Source: JAOUEA01 sp040511595
GTDB lineage: Bacteria; Actinomycetota; UBA4738; HRBIN12
DNA: 15,148 bases
Assembly (NCBI GenBank): GCA_040511595.1
Contig: JBEVGU010000098.1
Location: 1 to 15,148 of the forward strand
Direction of reading: 5' to 3'
Shown here: positions 7,087 through 14,669 of the stretch, piece after piece
How the letters are laid out: every line of letters begins with the position of its first letter
Position numbering within the stretch: position 1 is the stretch's first letter
The notes under the pieces: generated by a model
The model's input: only the letters and a program-made list of their open reading frames with translations
Told to the model about the DNA's origin: nothing
Database searches by the model: none
Program-made: the position numbers and the translations under genes

Positions 7087-8012
7087 GACGCCACCGCGTC
7101 GATCGCGTCACGGGTCGGCATGCCTTCGCGGGCGCCCACGACCGTGACCGACAGCGCGGCAGCCGTCACGGCCCTGCGCAGAGCGTCGGGGACGGGCAGT
7201 CCCTCGAGCAGGGCGGCGGCGAGCACCCCGTTCAGGGTGTCACCGGCACCGGTGGTATCGACCGACCGCACCTTCGGAGCGCCTGCCCTCGTCTCGCCGT
7301 CCGGCCCGTAGGCGATCGCGCCCTGGCTGCCGAGCGTCACGACGACCGTGAGGCCATCGTATCCCGCCGCCAGACGCCGCGCGCCGCCACGGGGTTCCTC
7401 GGCCTGGGCGGCGAGGATCGCGAGCTCCCCAGCGTTCGGGGTGAGCACGCTCGTGAACGGCAGCAGGTCGTGGGCTTCGGCTCGTGCCGGTGCGGGGTTC
7501 ACCACGACGGGCACGCCTCGCTGATGTCCCCATCGCACGGCTGCCTCGACCGCTTGCAGCGGCACCTCGAGGCTCGCGAGCACGACGCCGACCTCCGCGC
7601 CCAGCGCGTCCAGGGCGACTGTCACCGACGATGGTGTCACGCCCGCGTTCGCCCCCGGCGTCACCGAGATCTGGTTCTCGCCCCTCGCGTCGACCACGAT
7701 CAGGGCGACGCCCGTGGCAGCCGAGCGGTCGATGGCGACGTGGGTGACGTCGACGCCCTCGATCGCGAGCAGCTCTCGGGCCGGCTCCCCGAACGCGTCG
7801 GGGCCGACCGCGCCGATCGTCGCCACGCGTCCGTGGGTACCGAGCGCTCGGGCCGCGGCGACGGCCTGGTTCCCGCCCTTCCCTCCCTGGTGCTGGGAGA
7901 ACTCGCCGCCCGCGACCGTCTCGCCTACAGACGGAAGCCGGGCCCCACGCACGACGAGGTCGACGTTGATCGCGCCGATCACCACGAGCGTGTCTCCGCG
8001 GGCGATGCTCAT
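7083..8012 (-). CDS. rbsK: Ribokinase (PfkB family)
   Basis: The 309-residue protein has the full set of ribokinase motifs. VVIGAINVDLV is at residues 10-20, the PfkB signature HQGGKGGNQA at 41-50, VTPGANA at 117-123, NPAPA at 172-176, LTPNAGEL at 190-197, and the anion-hole/catalytic motif DTTGAGDTLNG at 252-262 with Asp258 as likely base. It phosphorylates D-ribose to ribose 5-phosphate in the cytoplasm using ATP. The ATG at 8012 overlaps the nucleoside hydrolase stop as ATGA, and its own stop overlaps the next gene's GTG. The upstream enzyme releases ribose from nucleosides, so the pair makes a direct route from nucleoside to the pentose phosphate pool. Ribokinase is preferred over other PfkB sugar kinases because of the NPAPA and GANA motifs and this context. 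Confidence 0.92.
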   Translation of the reverse strand: MSIARGDTLVVIGAINVDLVVRGARLPSVGETVAGGEFSQHQGGKGGNQAVAAARALGTHGRVATIGAVGPDAFGEPARELLAIEGVDVTHVAIDRSAATGVALIVVDARGENQISVTPGANAGVTPSSVTVALDALGAEVGVVLASLEVPLQAVEAAVRWGHQRGVPVVVNPAPARAEAHDLLPFTSVLTPNAGELAILAAQAEEPRGGARRLAAGYDGLTVVVTLGSQGAIAYGPDGETRAGAPKVRSVDTTGAGDTLNGVLAAALLEGLPVPDALRRAVTAAALSVTVVGAREGMPTRDAIDAVAS

Positions 8013-9007
8013 GCAGCCGCCTCGACCAGCGACCGCAGCCGCTCGGAGAACCCCGTGAGGAAGCCGTCGACGTCGACGTCGAGCGCGACCCGGGCGTTCT
8101 CCTCGGGCTCCCAACCGACCGGCCACGGGCTGTGGCGCACGCCGCGCAGGTCGGCCACGGTCATGCCGCGCGTCCAAAGTCCATCGGTCTCGACCTCGAT
8201 CCGCGTGGTCTCGAACGTGCCGAGGGTCTCGTCCATCGCGAACGCCAGCGCGAGCGGGTCGTGCATCGCGGCCCCCCCGGGCACCCCGTACCGCTCGTGG
8301 AACTCGATGTAGAACGGCACGGCGTCCTGCATGAATCGCGCGATCGGCGACTCGGGCATCGGCGCGGTGATGGCGTCGAGCGCCTCGCGGGAGAGCTGCA
8401 CCCGTTCGGTCACGTCGAGCCCGGCGCAGAGGGGAAGACGCTCCGCCGGGCGTCCAGAGAAGCCGCGGAACACGGCCTGAGCGGCGTCGGGGTCGACCCA
8501 GATGTTCGCCTCGGCGGCGGGCGTCGCATTGCCGCCACGCGCGAACGCGCCACCCATGATCGCGAACCCGCCGAGCAGCTCCGGGAGCCGCGGTTCCTCG
8601 ACGAGCGCCAGCGCCACGTTGGTGAGGGGCCCCGTCGCCACGAGCAGCACCTCGGCCGGGTGCTCGCGGGCGACGTCGATCAGCAGCTGGGCAGCCGAGC
8701 GCACCGACGGCTCCCGCGTGGGCGTGGGCAGCTCGGCTCGGCCGAGTCCACGCTCGCCGTGCACGACCGGGAACGGCTCGTGATCGCGCACCAGCGGGCG
8801 CGATGCTCCCTGCGCGACCTCCACGTTCCCGAGCCCGACGAGCTCGAGCACCGCGAGCGTGTTCTCGGTCGCGTGCTCGACCGTGACGTTGCCCATCACG
8901 CTCGTCGCCGCGATCAGCTCCACCTCGGGCGAAGCGGCCGCGTAGAGGAGTGCCATCGCGTCGTCGACCCCGGTGTCGACATCGAGGATCAGCGGTCGCG
9001 CGGTCAC
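8009..9007 (-). CDS. Nucleoside hydrolase (inosine/uridine-preferring family)
   Basis: The 332-residue protein belongs to the nucleoside N-ribohydrolase family. The calcium-binding motif at the N terminus reads LILDVDTGVDDAMALL (residues 6-21, with Asp11, Asp15 and Asp16). Other family features are MGNVTVEHATENTLAVLEL (about 38-56), ATGPLTNVALAL (about 124-135), AEANIWVDPDAAQ (about 165-177) and MHDPLALAFAMD (His249, Asp250). It cleaves nucleosides to base and free ribose; base preference cannot be told. The GTG at 9007 is chosen because the protein then starts three residues before the first beta strand and lies just after a -10-like element, which suggests a leaderless first gene of an operon. 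Longer upstream frames are arginine-rich and run into the TetR gene. Its stop overlaps the ribokinase ATG (ATGA). Confidence 0.92.
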   Translation of the reverse strand: MTARPLILDVDTGVDDAMALLYAAASPEVELIAATSVMGNVTVEHATENTLAVLELVGLGNVEVAQGASRPLVRDHEPFPVVHGERGLGRAELPTPTREPSVRSAAQLLIDVAREHPAEVLLVATGPLTNVALALVEEPRLPELLGGFAIMGGAFARGGNATPAAEANIWVDPDAAQAVFRGFSGRPAERLPLCAGLDVTERVQLSREALDAITAPMPESPIARFMQDAVPFYIEFHERYGVPGGAAMHDPLALAFAMDETLGTFETTRIEVETDGLWTRGMTVADLRGVRHSPWPVGWEPEENARVALDVDVDGFLTGFSERLRSLVEAAA

Positions 9008-9013
9008 CCGCGA

Positions 9014-9019
9014 AGCGTA
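9014..9019 (-). promoter_or_regulatory. Candidate -10 element for a leaderless nucleoside hydrolase operon transcript
   Basis: On the minus strand TACGCT is followed by 6 bases (TCGCGG) and the GTG start at 9007. The spacing would place transcription initiation at the start codon, and no Shine-Dalgarno is visible. It has the same arrangement as the elements before the genes starting at 3198 and 13722. Confidence 0.45.
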
Positions 9020-9087
9020 CCCACCGGAGAGACTCCCGCTGTCCGCCGAGGAAGCCGATCCGCAACCGCGTTCGGATGTCGGATAGC

Positions 9088-9723
9088 TCAGGCCGGGGTC
9101 GCGGGTTCCAGCTTGAAGCCGATCAGGCTCGCCGCGACCTCCCGGCACATGCGCTGCATGTGCTCGGGGCTCACCTGCGTGTCGTTCATCAGCACCTGGA
9201 TCGCGAGGCCGTCGATGAGCGCGCCGAGCTTCATGCCGATCTCGTCGGCTTCCTCGCCGTCGTCGAACTCTCCGGTCGCGCGGCCCTGGCGCACGATGTC
9301 GGCGATCGACTGACGCCAGCGGCGGTCGAGTACCTCGCGCTCCTTCGCCAACGCCGGGTCGCGCAGTGCCCGAACCCAGATCTCGATCCAGAGCGCCCAT
9401 TCCTCGAGCCGCTCGAAGTCAGGCAGCAGCCCCGGCACCGACAGGTCGATCAAGCGCCAGAGCTGATCGCGCGCGGAATCGAGCCGGCGCAGGTCCCGTG
9501 CCTGCGCGAGGTAGTACTTGTCGTTCGCGTAGGTGAGGGCCTCGACCAATAGGCGGTCTTTCGATTCGAAGTAGTAGAGGATCAGGCCGGGGGAGACGCC
9601 GCACCGTTCGGCGATGTCCTGGATGCGGGTCTCGGCCAACCCGCGATCGGTGATCACGCGAGCGGCCGCCTCCAGGATCTCCTGGTGGCGGTCCTTCCCG
9701 TCCTTCTGTCGTGCACGGGCCAA
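9088..9723 (-). CDS. TetR family regulator with BetI-like C-terminal domain
   Basis: From the TTG at 9723 the protein has 211 residues. The TetR helix-turn-helix covers about residues 14-60 (ILEAAARVITDRGLAETRI, then IAERCGVSPGLILYYFESKD). The ligand domain has EEWALWIEIWVRALRDPALA and a C-terminal helix pair around IQVLMNDTQVSPEHMQRM, which resembles the BetI-type TetR_C_6 group. Several starts are possible: TTG 9723 has a strong GGAGG 5 bases upstream, GTG 9747 would add 8 residues, and TTG 9792 lies at or upstream of the predicted transcription start and would add a very basic tail. I prefer 9723. It is divergent from the oxidoreductase-led gene run, with an inverted repeat between the two promoters, so it probably represses that run and itself. 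BetI itself senses choline; the ligand here is unknown. Confidence 0.88.
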   Translation of the reverse strand: MARARQKDGKDRHQEILEAAARVITDRGLAETRIQDIAERCGVSPGLILYYFESKDRLLVEALTYANDKYYLAQARDLRRLDSARDQLWRLIDLSVPGLLPDFERLEEWALWIEIWVRALRDPALAKEREVLDRRWRQSIADIVRQGRATGEFDDGEEADEIGMKLGALIDGLAIQVLMNDTQVSPEHMQRMCREVAASLIGFKLEPATPA

Positions 9724-9795
9724 CGGTGCCTCCGTCCTGAACGCCACACAGCCTCTCGGCCTGCGGCGACGCTTCCTTGTATGAAGGTTCAAGCA

Positions 9796-9823
9796 ACTGT
9801 AGCGGCGTGACCTGGGAAGTCAA
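9796..9823 (-). promoter_or_regulatory. Sigma70-type promoter of the TetR gene
   Basis: On the minus strand, TTGACT (9823-9818) and TACAGT (9801-9796) are separated by 16 bases, close to consensus for a housekeeping promoter. Transcription would start near 9789, downstream of the first possible TTG codon (9792), which argues for one of the later start codons of the regulator. Confidence 0.6.
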
Positions 9824-9826
9824 AAC

Positions 9827-9857
9827 CACCAGTCGGGCCAGATGGAGTTGACTGGTG
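9827..9857. promoter_or_regulatory. Candidate TetR operator (8-bp inverted repeat)
   Basis: CACCAGTC (9827-9834) and GACTGGTG (9850-9857) form a perfect inverted repeat with a 15-base spacer. It lies between the two divergent promoters, and the right arm covers most of the plus-strand -35. A regulator bound here would block the plus promoter directly and sit 3 bases upstream of the minus -35. The 31-bp span is long for a TetR dimer, so two dimers or a looser site are possible. Confidence 0.55.
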
Positions 9858-9877
9858 ATTCAAACTCAGGCCATACT
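9848..9877 (+). promoter_or_regulatory. Sigma70-type promoter of the oxidoreductase-led run
   Basis: TTGACT at 9848-9853 and CATACT at 9872-9877 are separated by 18 bases. Transcription would start near 9884, giving a leader of about 36 bases that contains the GGGGAAGGA ribosome binding site at 9901-9909 before the ATG at 9920. Confidence 0.55.
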
Positions 9878-9919
9878 GCCCGGGTTCCGGACACGTCACA
9901 GGGGAAGGACAGGCTCGCC

Positions 9920-11539
9920 ATGGCTTCGAACACCTACGACGCGATCGTCATCGGCGGTGGACACAACGGCCTCACGAGCGGCGCGTACCTCGCTCGTCAC
10001 GGCGCTCGCACGGTCGTGCTCGAGGGCCGCACCAAGACCGGAGGCGCCGCGGACACGAGCGCGCCGTTCGCCGATCATCCCGACATCAACGTCACGACCT
10101 ACAGCTACGTGATGTCGCTGATGCCGCCCACGATCATCCGCGAGCTGAATCTGAAGCGCCACGGCTACGACGTGACCCCGTTCGGCCCCTACTTCCAGGC
10201 CTTCCCCGATGGCCGCGCGATCACGGTCTACGCCGACGACGCGAAGAAGAGCTACGACTCCATCGCGCAGTTCTCGAAGAACGACGCCGACACCCTTCCG
10301 AAGTGGGAGGCGTGGATGCAGGGCGTGAGCGACGTGCTCGGCCCGTTGCTGCTGAGCGTGCCACCCCATCTCGGGTCGATGAAGCTCGGTGACCTGCTCC
10401 CGCAGGCCCAGGCAGCGTGGAAGATGCGCAGGCTCGGACAGCGAGGCGTCGCCGACGTGACGCGGCTTTTCACGATGAGCGTGAGCGACCTGCTCGATGA
10501 CTGGTTCGAGTCTGACGCGATCAAGGCGATGCTCACCGTCAACGGCGTGATCGGCACCTGGGCCGGCCCCGACGAGCCCGGCACTGCCTACGTGATGCTG
10601 CACCACTCGATCGGTGATGTGGGAGATGGCCACCTCGGCAGCTGGGGGTTCCAGCAAGGTGGCATGGGCGCGGTGAGCGACTCGATCCGTCGCAGCGCCG
10701 AGTCGTTCGGCTGCGAGGTGCGCATCGAGGCCAGGGTGCAGAAGATCCTGACGCGCGGCGGCCGTGCGGTCGGCGTCGCGCTCGAGAGCGGCGAGGAGTT
10801 GCGCGCCCCGATCGTCGTGAGCTGCGTGCACCCGAAGATCGGGTTCCTCGATCTGCTCGATCGCAACGAGCTGCCCGCCGACTTCGTGTGGGACATCGAG
10901 CGTTGGAAGACGCGCTCGGGCACCGTGAAGATCAACGTCGCGATCAGCGAGCTGCCCGACTTCACGTCGATGCCCGGCACGAACCAACAGGACCATCACA
11001 CCGGCTCGGTCGAGCTGTGCTTCTCACCGCAGTACGCCGAGCGCGCGTTCCAGGACGCCCACATCGATCGCAGGCCCGCGACGGCGCCGTTCGTCGACGG
11101 CACGATCCCCACGACGCTCGACAAGAAGCTCGCGCCCGAGGGCGTGCACGTGTTCTCGATGTTCACGCAGTGGGTGCCCGACGATTGGGTGAGCGAGCCG
11201 CACCGCGAAGAGCTCGACGCCTACGCCCAGCGCATCTTCGACGGGTACGATCAGCTCGCGCCGAACTTCAAGCGGTCGATCGTCGACTACCAGGTGATCG
11301 GCCCCTACGACATGGAGCAGGACCTCGGCCTGATCGGCGGCAACATCTTCCACGGCGAGCTGAGCGTCGATCAGCTGTTCCACATGCGCCCGGCGCCGGG
11401 CTACGCCGACTTCCGCACGCCGATCAGGGGTCTGTACCACGGCTCGTGCGCCACCCACGGCGGCGGCGGCGTGAATGGCATCCCCGGGTGGCAGGCGTTC
11501 AAGGCGGCCGTGAAGGACAAGGCCCTGGCCAAGAAGTAG
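9920..11539 (+). CDS. PYROXD2/phytoene-dehydrogenase-like FAD oxidoreductase
   Basis: The 539-residue protein starts with the FAD-binding motif YDAIVIGGGHNGL (residues 6-18) followed by VVLEGRTKTGGAADT. It ends with LYHGSCATHGGGGVNGIPGWQAF, the C-terminal FAD-contact motif of the CrtI/PYROXD2 group. The middle has the usual variable substrate domain. The closest type is the PYROXD2-like family (NAD(P)/FAD-dependent, related to carotenoid desaturases), whose bacterial members often sit in catabolic clusters with unknown substrates. No carotenoid synthesis gene is nearby, so a pigment role is not supported. The ATG at 9920 is chosen over an in-frame ATG at 9842 because it has GGGGAAGGA about 10 bases upstream, begins right at the FAD domain and follows the predicted promoter. 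It is the first gene of the run controlled by the divergent TetR regulator. Confidence 0.88.
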   Translation: MASNTYDAIVIGGGHNGLTSGAYLARHGARTVVLEGRTKTGGAADTSAPFADHPDINVTTYSYVMSLMPPTIIRELNLKRHGYDVTPFGPYFQAFPDGRAITVYADDAKKSYDSIAQFSKNDADTLPKWEAWMQGVSDVLGPLLLSVPPHLGSMKLGDLLPQAQAAWKMRRLGQRGVADVTRLFTMSVSDLLDDWFESDAIKAMLTVNGVIGTWAGPDEPGTAYVMLHHSIGDVGDGHLGSWGFQQGGMGAVSDSIRRSAESFGCEVRIEARVQKILTRGGRAVGVALESGEELRAPIVVSCVHPKIGFLDLLDRNELPADFVWDIERWKTRSGTVKINVAISELPDFTSMPGTNQQDHHTGSVELCFSPQYAERAFQDAHIDRRPATAPFVDGTIPTTLDKKLAPEGVHVFSMFTQWVPDDWVSEPHREELDAYAQRIFDGYDQLAPNFKRSIVDYQVIGPYDMEQDLGLIGGNIFHGELSVDQLFHMRPAPGYADFRTPIRGLYHGSCATHGGGGVNGIPGWQAFKAAVKDKALAKK

Positions 11540-13711
11540 GTGCCGACGAACCCCTCAGCGGTCAGAACCGATCGTCCGCGCGCGCGGCCGAGCCTTGAGC
11601 CGATGCTCGAGGCTCGGTCCGTCGCGGTCGTCGGCGCCTCGATCAAGGAAGGATCGCTCGGCCGCCAGATGGTCCTCGAGCTGCAGCGCGGGGGTTTCGA
11701 GGGTGACGTCTTCCCCGTGAACCCGGGCTACGACGAGGTGCTCGGCCTGCCGTGCTACCCATCGGTCGCCGACGCCCCGGGAGAGGGGGTGGACCTCGCG
11801 ATCATCGGCGTCGCGAACCAGCGCATCGAGCAGGCCGCCCGTGACGCCGTCGAGGCGGGCGCCCGATCGCTCGTGACGTTCTCGTCGCTGTACGAGGAGT
11901 CGCCCCCGGCGCCGGGCATGCCGCCCCTGACCGAGCGGATCGCCGCGATCGCACGCGAGGCGGGGGTGCCGCTGTGCGGTGGCAACGGCATGGGGTTCCT
12001 GCACGAGACGGTCAAGCTGCGCGCGACCGGCTTCCCTACCCCGGACGACGTCCGGCATGGGCCGGTCACGTTCATCTCGCACTCGGGCTCGGCGTTCGCG
12101 GCGCTCGCGTTCAACGATCGCGGCATCGGTTTCAACCTGCTGGTCTCGAGCGGGCAGGAGCTCGGAGCCTCGATGGACGACTACATGCACTACGCGCTCG
12201 GGCGCGAGGAGACGCGCGTGCTCGGGCTGTTGCTCGAGACCGTGCGCGACCCGGACGGGTTCCGCGAGCAGCTCGAGCGGGCCGCGTCGCAGGACGTGCC
12301 GGTCGTCGCCTTGAAGGTCGGTCGCACCGAGGGCTCCAAGGCGATGGTCACGGCGCATTCCGGTGCGCTCGCCGGTGAGCACGGCGCGTACGAGGCGTTG
12401 TTCGACGCGTCCGGAGTGCACGAGGTGTTCACGCTCGAGGAGATGGCCGATGCGATGGAGCTGTTCTCGTCGCCGCGAAGGGTGATGGGCTCGGCGTCGG
12501 GCATCGCGAGCCTGCACGACTCCGGAGGGGAGCGCGCACTCTTGGTCGACCTGGCGCACGACCTCGGCGTGCCGTTCGCGGCGGTGATGCCCGAGACCGT
12601 GGCGCGCATCGACGCGGCGCTCGACCCTGGGCTCGAGGCCGCGAACCCGCTCGACGCGTGGGGCACCGGCATCGACGCCGATCGCATCTTCGTCGAGTCG
12701 CTCCTCGCGCTGCACGACGACCCCGACACGGCCGCGGTGGCGTTCGCGGTCGATCTCACCCGGCAGGGCGAGCCCTACGACGAGGGATACCTGCAGGTCG
12801 CCAAGGACGTGTGGGACCGGACCACGAAGCCCTTCTGCGTGCTCTCGAGCCTCGCGAGCGCGGTCGCCCTCGAGGAAGCTGCATACCTGCGCAATCTCGG
12901 CATCCCGGTGCTCGAGGGCTCCTCCTCGGGGCTCGTCGCGCTGCGAGCGCTGGTGGCCCATCGCGACGTGCGCGCGTCACGGGGTGCCATGGAGCGGCCG
13001 CCGCCCGTGTCCGACGAGGTGCGCGAGCGGTGGCGCGAGCGCCTGGTGGCCGGCGGCGACATCGGTGAGCTCGAGGGCCTCGCGCTGCTCGCCGACTACG
13101 GGGTGCCGGTGGTGGAGGCGCGCTCGGCCTCGAGCGCAGACGAGGCCCTCGCCGCGGCCGAGGCGATCGGGTTCCCGGTCGTGGTCAAGACCGCGGCGCC
13201 GGGCGTGCTCCACAAGTCAGACCGGGGAGGGGTGCGCGTCGGGCTCGTCGGCGCCGAGGCGGTCCGCGAGGCCTACGACGACGTCGCCCGCCGGCTCGGA
13301 CCGCAGATGGCCGTCGAGGCGATGGCGCCCCCGGGCGTGGAGGTAGGACTCGGGCTGGTGCGCGACCCGACCTTCGGAACATTGGTGCTCGTGGCTTCGG
13401 GCGGGGTGTTGATCGAATTGCTGCACGACCGTGCGCTCGCGGTCCCGCCGTTGGACGAGGCCGGGGCGGGGCGCCTGATCGACCGGTTGCGGATGCGGCC
13501 CCTGCTCGACGGTGTTCGGGGAGCCGATCCCCCCGACATCGGGTCGCTGGCACGCGCTGTATCACGCCTGTCGGTGCTCGCGGTCGATCTCGGCGACCTC
13601 ATCGCGGAGCTCGACGTGAACCCGGTGATCGTCTCGCCCATGGGCTGCGTGGCCGTCGATGCCCTCGTCGTTCCGTCGGATCCGGGCCGCCAGGCTGAGG
13701 CCTCTTCGTAG
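11540..13711 (+). CDS. Acyl-CoA synthetase, NDP-forming (acetate-CoA ligase, ADP-forming type)
   Basis: The 723-residue protein fuses the alpha and beta parts of the NDP-forming acyl-CoA synthetase family. A CoA-binding domain is at about 20-145 (MLEARSVAVVGAS). Succinyl-CoA-ligase-like domains run to about 475, with the phosphorylated histidine motif VTAHSGALAG (His273). An ATP-grasp domain covers about 500-715 (VVVKTAAPGVLHKSDRGGV; ELDVNPV near the end). It would interconvert an acyl-CoA plus ADP and phosphate with the free acid plus ATP; the acyl group is not known. The first loop reads SHSGSAF where SQSG is common. The GTG at 11540 follows directly after the upstream TAG, implying coupled translation; ATG 11603 is an alternative that starts at the CoA-binding domain. 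As second gene of the run, it probably activates or conserves energy from an organic acid made by the pathway. Confidence 0.9.
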   Translation: MPTNPSAVRTDRPRARPSLEPMLEARSVAVVGASIKEGSLGRQMVLELQRGGFEGDVFPVNPGYDEVLGLPCYPSVADAPGEGVDLAIIGVANQRIEQAARDAVEAGARSLVTFSSLYEESPPAPGMPPLTERIAAIAREAGVPLCGGNGMGFLHETVKLRATGFPTPDDVRHGPVTFISHSGSAFAALAFNDRGIGFNLLVSSGQELGASMDDYMHYALGREETRVLGLLLETVRDPDGFREQLERAASQDVPVVALKVGRTEGSKAMVTAHSGALAGEHGAYEALFDASGVHEVFTLEEMADAMELFSSPRRVMGSASGIASLHDSGGERALLVDLAHDLGVPFAAVMPETVARIDAALDPGLEAANPLDAWGTGIDADRIFVESLLALHDDPDTAAVAFAVDLTRQGEPYDEGYLQVAKDVWDRTTKPFCVLSSLASAVALEEAAYLRNLGIPVLEGSSSGLVALRALVAHRDVRASRGAMERPPPVSDEVRERWRERLVAGGDIGELEGLALLADYGVPVVEARSASSADEALAAAEAIGFPVVVKTAAPGVLHKSDRGGVRVGLVGAEAVREAYDDVARRLGPQMAVEAMAPPGVEVGLGLVRDPTFGTLVLVASGGVLIELLHDRALAVPPLDEAGAGRLIDRLRMRPLLDGVRGADPPDIGSLARAVSRLSVLAVDLGDLIAELDVNPVIVSPMGCVAVDALVVPSDPGRQAEASS

Positions 13712-13714
13712 ACT
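13709..13714 (+). promoter_or_regulatory. Candidate -10 element, overlapping a stop codon, for the OCD-family gene
   Basis: TAGACT fits TANNNT and is followed by 7 bases (GCGCGCC) before the ATG at 13722. Its first three bases are the stop codon of the acyl-CoA synthetase gene. There is no Shine-Dalgarno before the ATG, so an internal leaderless start is possible in addition to read-through. Confidence 0.4.
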
Positions 13715-13721
13715 GCGCGCC

Positions 13722-14669
13722 ATGGAAGGCATGCTCGTGCTCGGGCGCGAGGAGCTCGAGACGCTCGGGCTCACTTGGACCGACGTGGTCGACGTGCTCG
13801 ACGATGCGTTCCGCCAGAAGGCCGCCGGGCTCGTGCAGAACCCTCCGAAGCCCGCCCTCCGGCCGCGGGCGGACGCGTTCATCAACGCGATGCCCGCCTA
13901 CCTCGGCGGCAGCGACCGGGCCGGTGTCAAGTGGGTGGCCGGCTACGAGCAGAATCGCGCGAAAGGGCTGCCGTACATCCACGGCGTGTTCGTGCTCACC
14001 GACGCCGAGACCGGCCGGCCGCTCGCGCTGATCGACGGAGGGTGGATCACCGAGATGCGCACGGCCGGGGTGTCGGGCGTGGTGATGCGCCACGTGTCCG
14101 ACGAACCCCGTCGCCTCGCGATCGTCGGTGCCGGCGTGCAGGGTCGCCGCCACCTCGAGCTGCTGCTCGAGCTTCGGCCGGGCATCGAGCAGGTGCGGGT
14201 GTTTGACGCCGTGCCGGAGGCGTCGGACGTCCTGCTCGGGCAGGCGGGCGGCCGGGACGGGGTGGTCGGAACGACCGCCGAGCACGTGCTCGATGGGGCA
14301 GATCTCGTCGTGACGGTCGTCACGATGCCGTTGGAGCCTCGGCTCGGCGCCGGGAACGCCGATCCCGACGCGATCCTGCTCCCCGTGGACTACGACGACG
14401 CGCTCGGTGCCGACGCTGCGAACGCCGCCTCGCTCTACGTGGTCGACGAGCCCGGCCAGTACGCGTCGGTCGCCGGCCAGCACTGGTCGGGCTTCCGCGA
14501 GCCGGACGGCGAGCTGGCCCAGGTCGTGGCCGGTGAGCTCCAGGTCCCGACACGCGGCCGGCGGGTCTTCCTCAACATGGGCATCGCGATGGACGACGTG
14601 GCGCTCGGCGCTTTGTGCTATGACCGGGCGCTCGAACGAGGCGTGGGCCGGACGATCGCCTTCCCGTGA
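13722..14669 (+). CDS. Ornithine cyclodeaminase/mu-crystallin family protein
   Basis: The 315-residue protein has the family's N-terminal substrate part with GVKWVAGYEQN (Lys70, matching the conserved substrate-carboxylate lysine), DGGWITEMRTAGVSG (about 105-119), and a Rossmann fold beginning RRLAIVGAGVQGRRHLELL (about 130-148). Family enzymes use NAD(P) to act on amino acids or cyclic imines: ornithine cyclodeaminase, alanine dehydrogenase, pyrroline-2-carboxylate reductase and the ectoine-pathway EutC type. The usual catalytic Asp region reads LPVDYDDALGAD here, unlike the common GSDxPGK form, so ornithine cyclodeamination is not assured. The start at ATG 13722 lies 10 bases after the upstream stop and avoids an arginine-rich extension. 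The stop overlaps a GTG that begins an M24-peptidase-like reading frame, which suggests that a fourth gene once followed. Confidence 0.85.
   Translation: MEGMLVLGREELETLGLTWTDVVDVLDDAFRQKAAGLVQNPPKPALRPRADAFINAMPAYLGGSDRAGVKWVAGYEQNRAKGLPYIHGVFVLTDAETGRPLALIDGGWITEMRTAGVSGVVMRHVSDEPRRLAIVGAGVQGRRHLELLLELRPGIEQVRVFDAVPEASDVLLGQAGGRDGVVGTTAEHVLDGADLVVTVVTMPLEPRLGAGNADPDAILLPVDYDDALGADAANAASLYVVDEPGQYASVAGQHWSGFREPDGELAQVVAGELQVPTRGRRVFLNMGIAMDDVALGALCYDRALERGVGRTIAFP

Noticed and set aside
9058..9077. Inverted repeat ATCCG/CGGAT downstream of the TetR gene.
   Set aside because: Five-base stem with a 10-base loop and no T-run; too weak to call a terminator.
9008..9400. Upstream extension of the nucleoside hydrolase frame.
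   Set aside because: The added segment is arginine-rich, overlaps the TetR coding region and crosses the -10-like element; the family's first strand begins right after GTG 9007.
9920..11539. Carotenoid biosynthesis role for the phytoene-dehydrogenase-like gene.
   Set aside because: No phytoene synthase, GGPP synthase or cyclase nearby, and the ends match the PYROXD2-like branch better.
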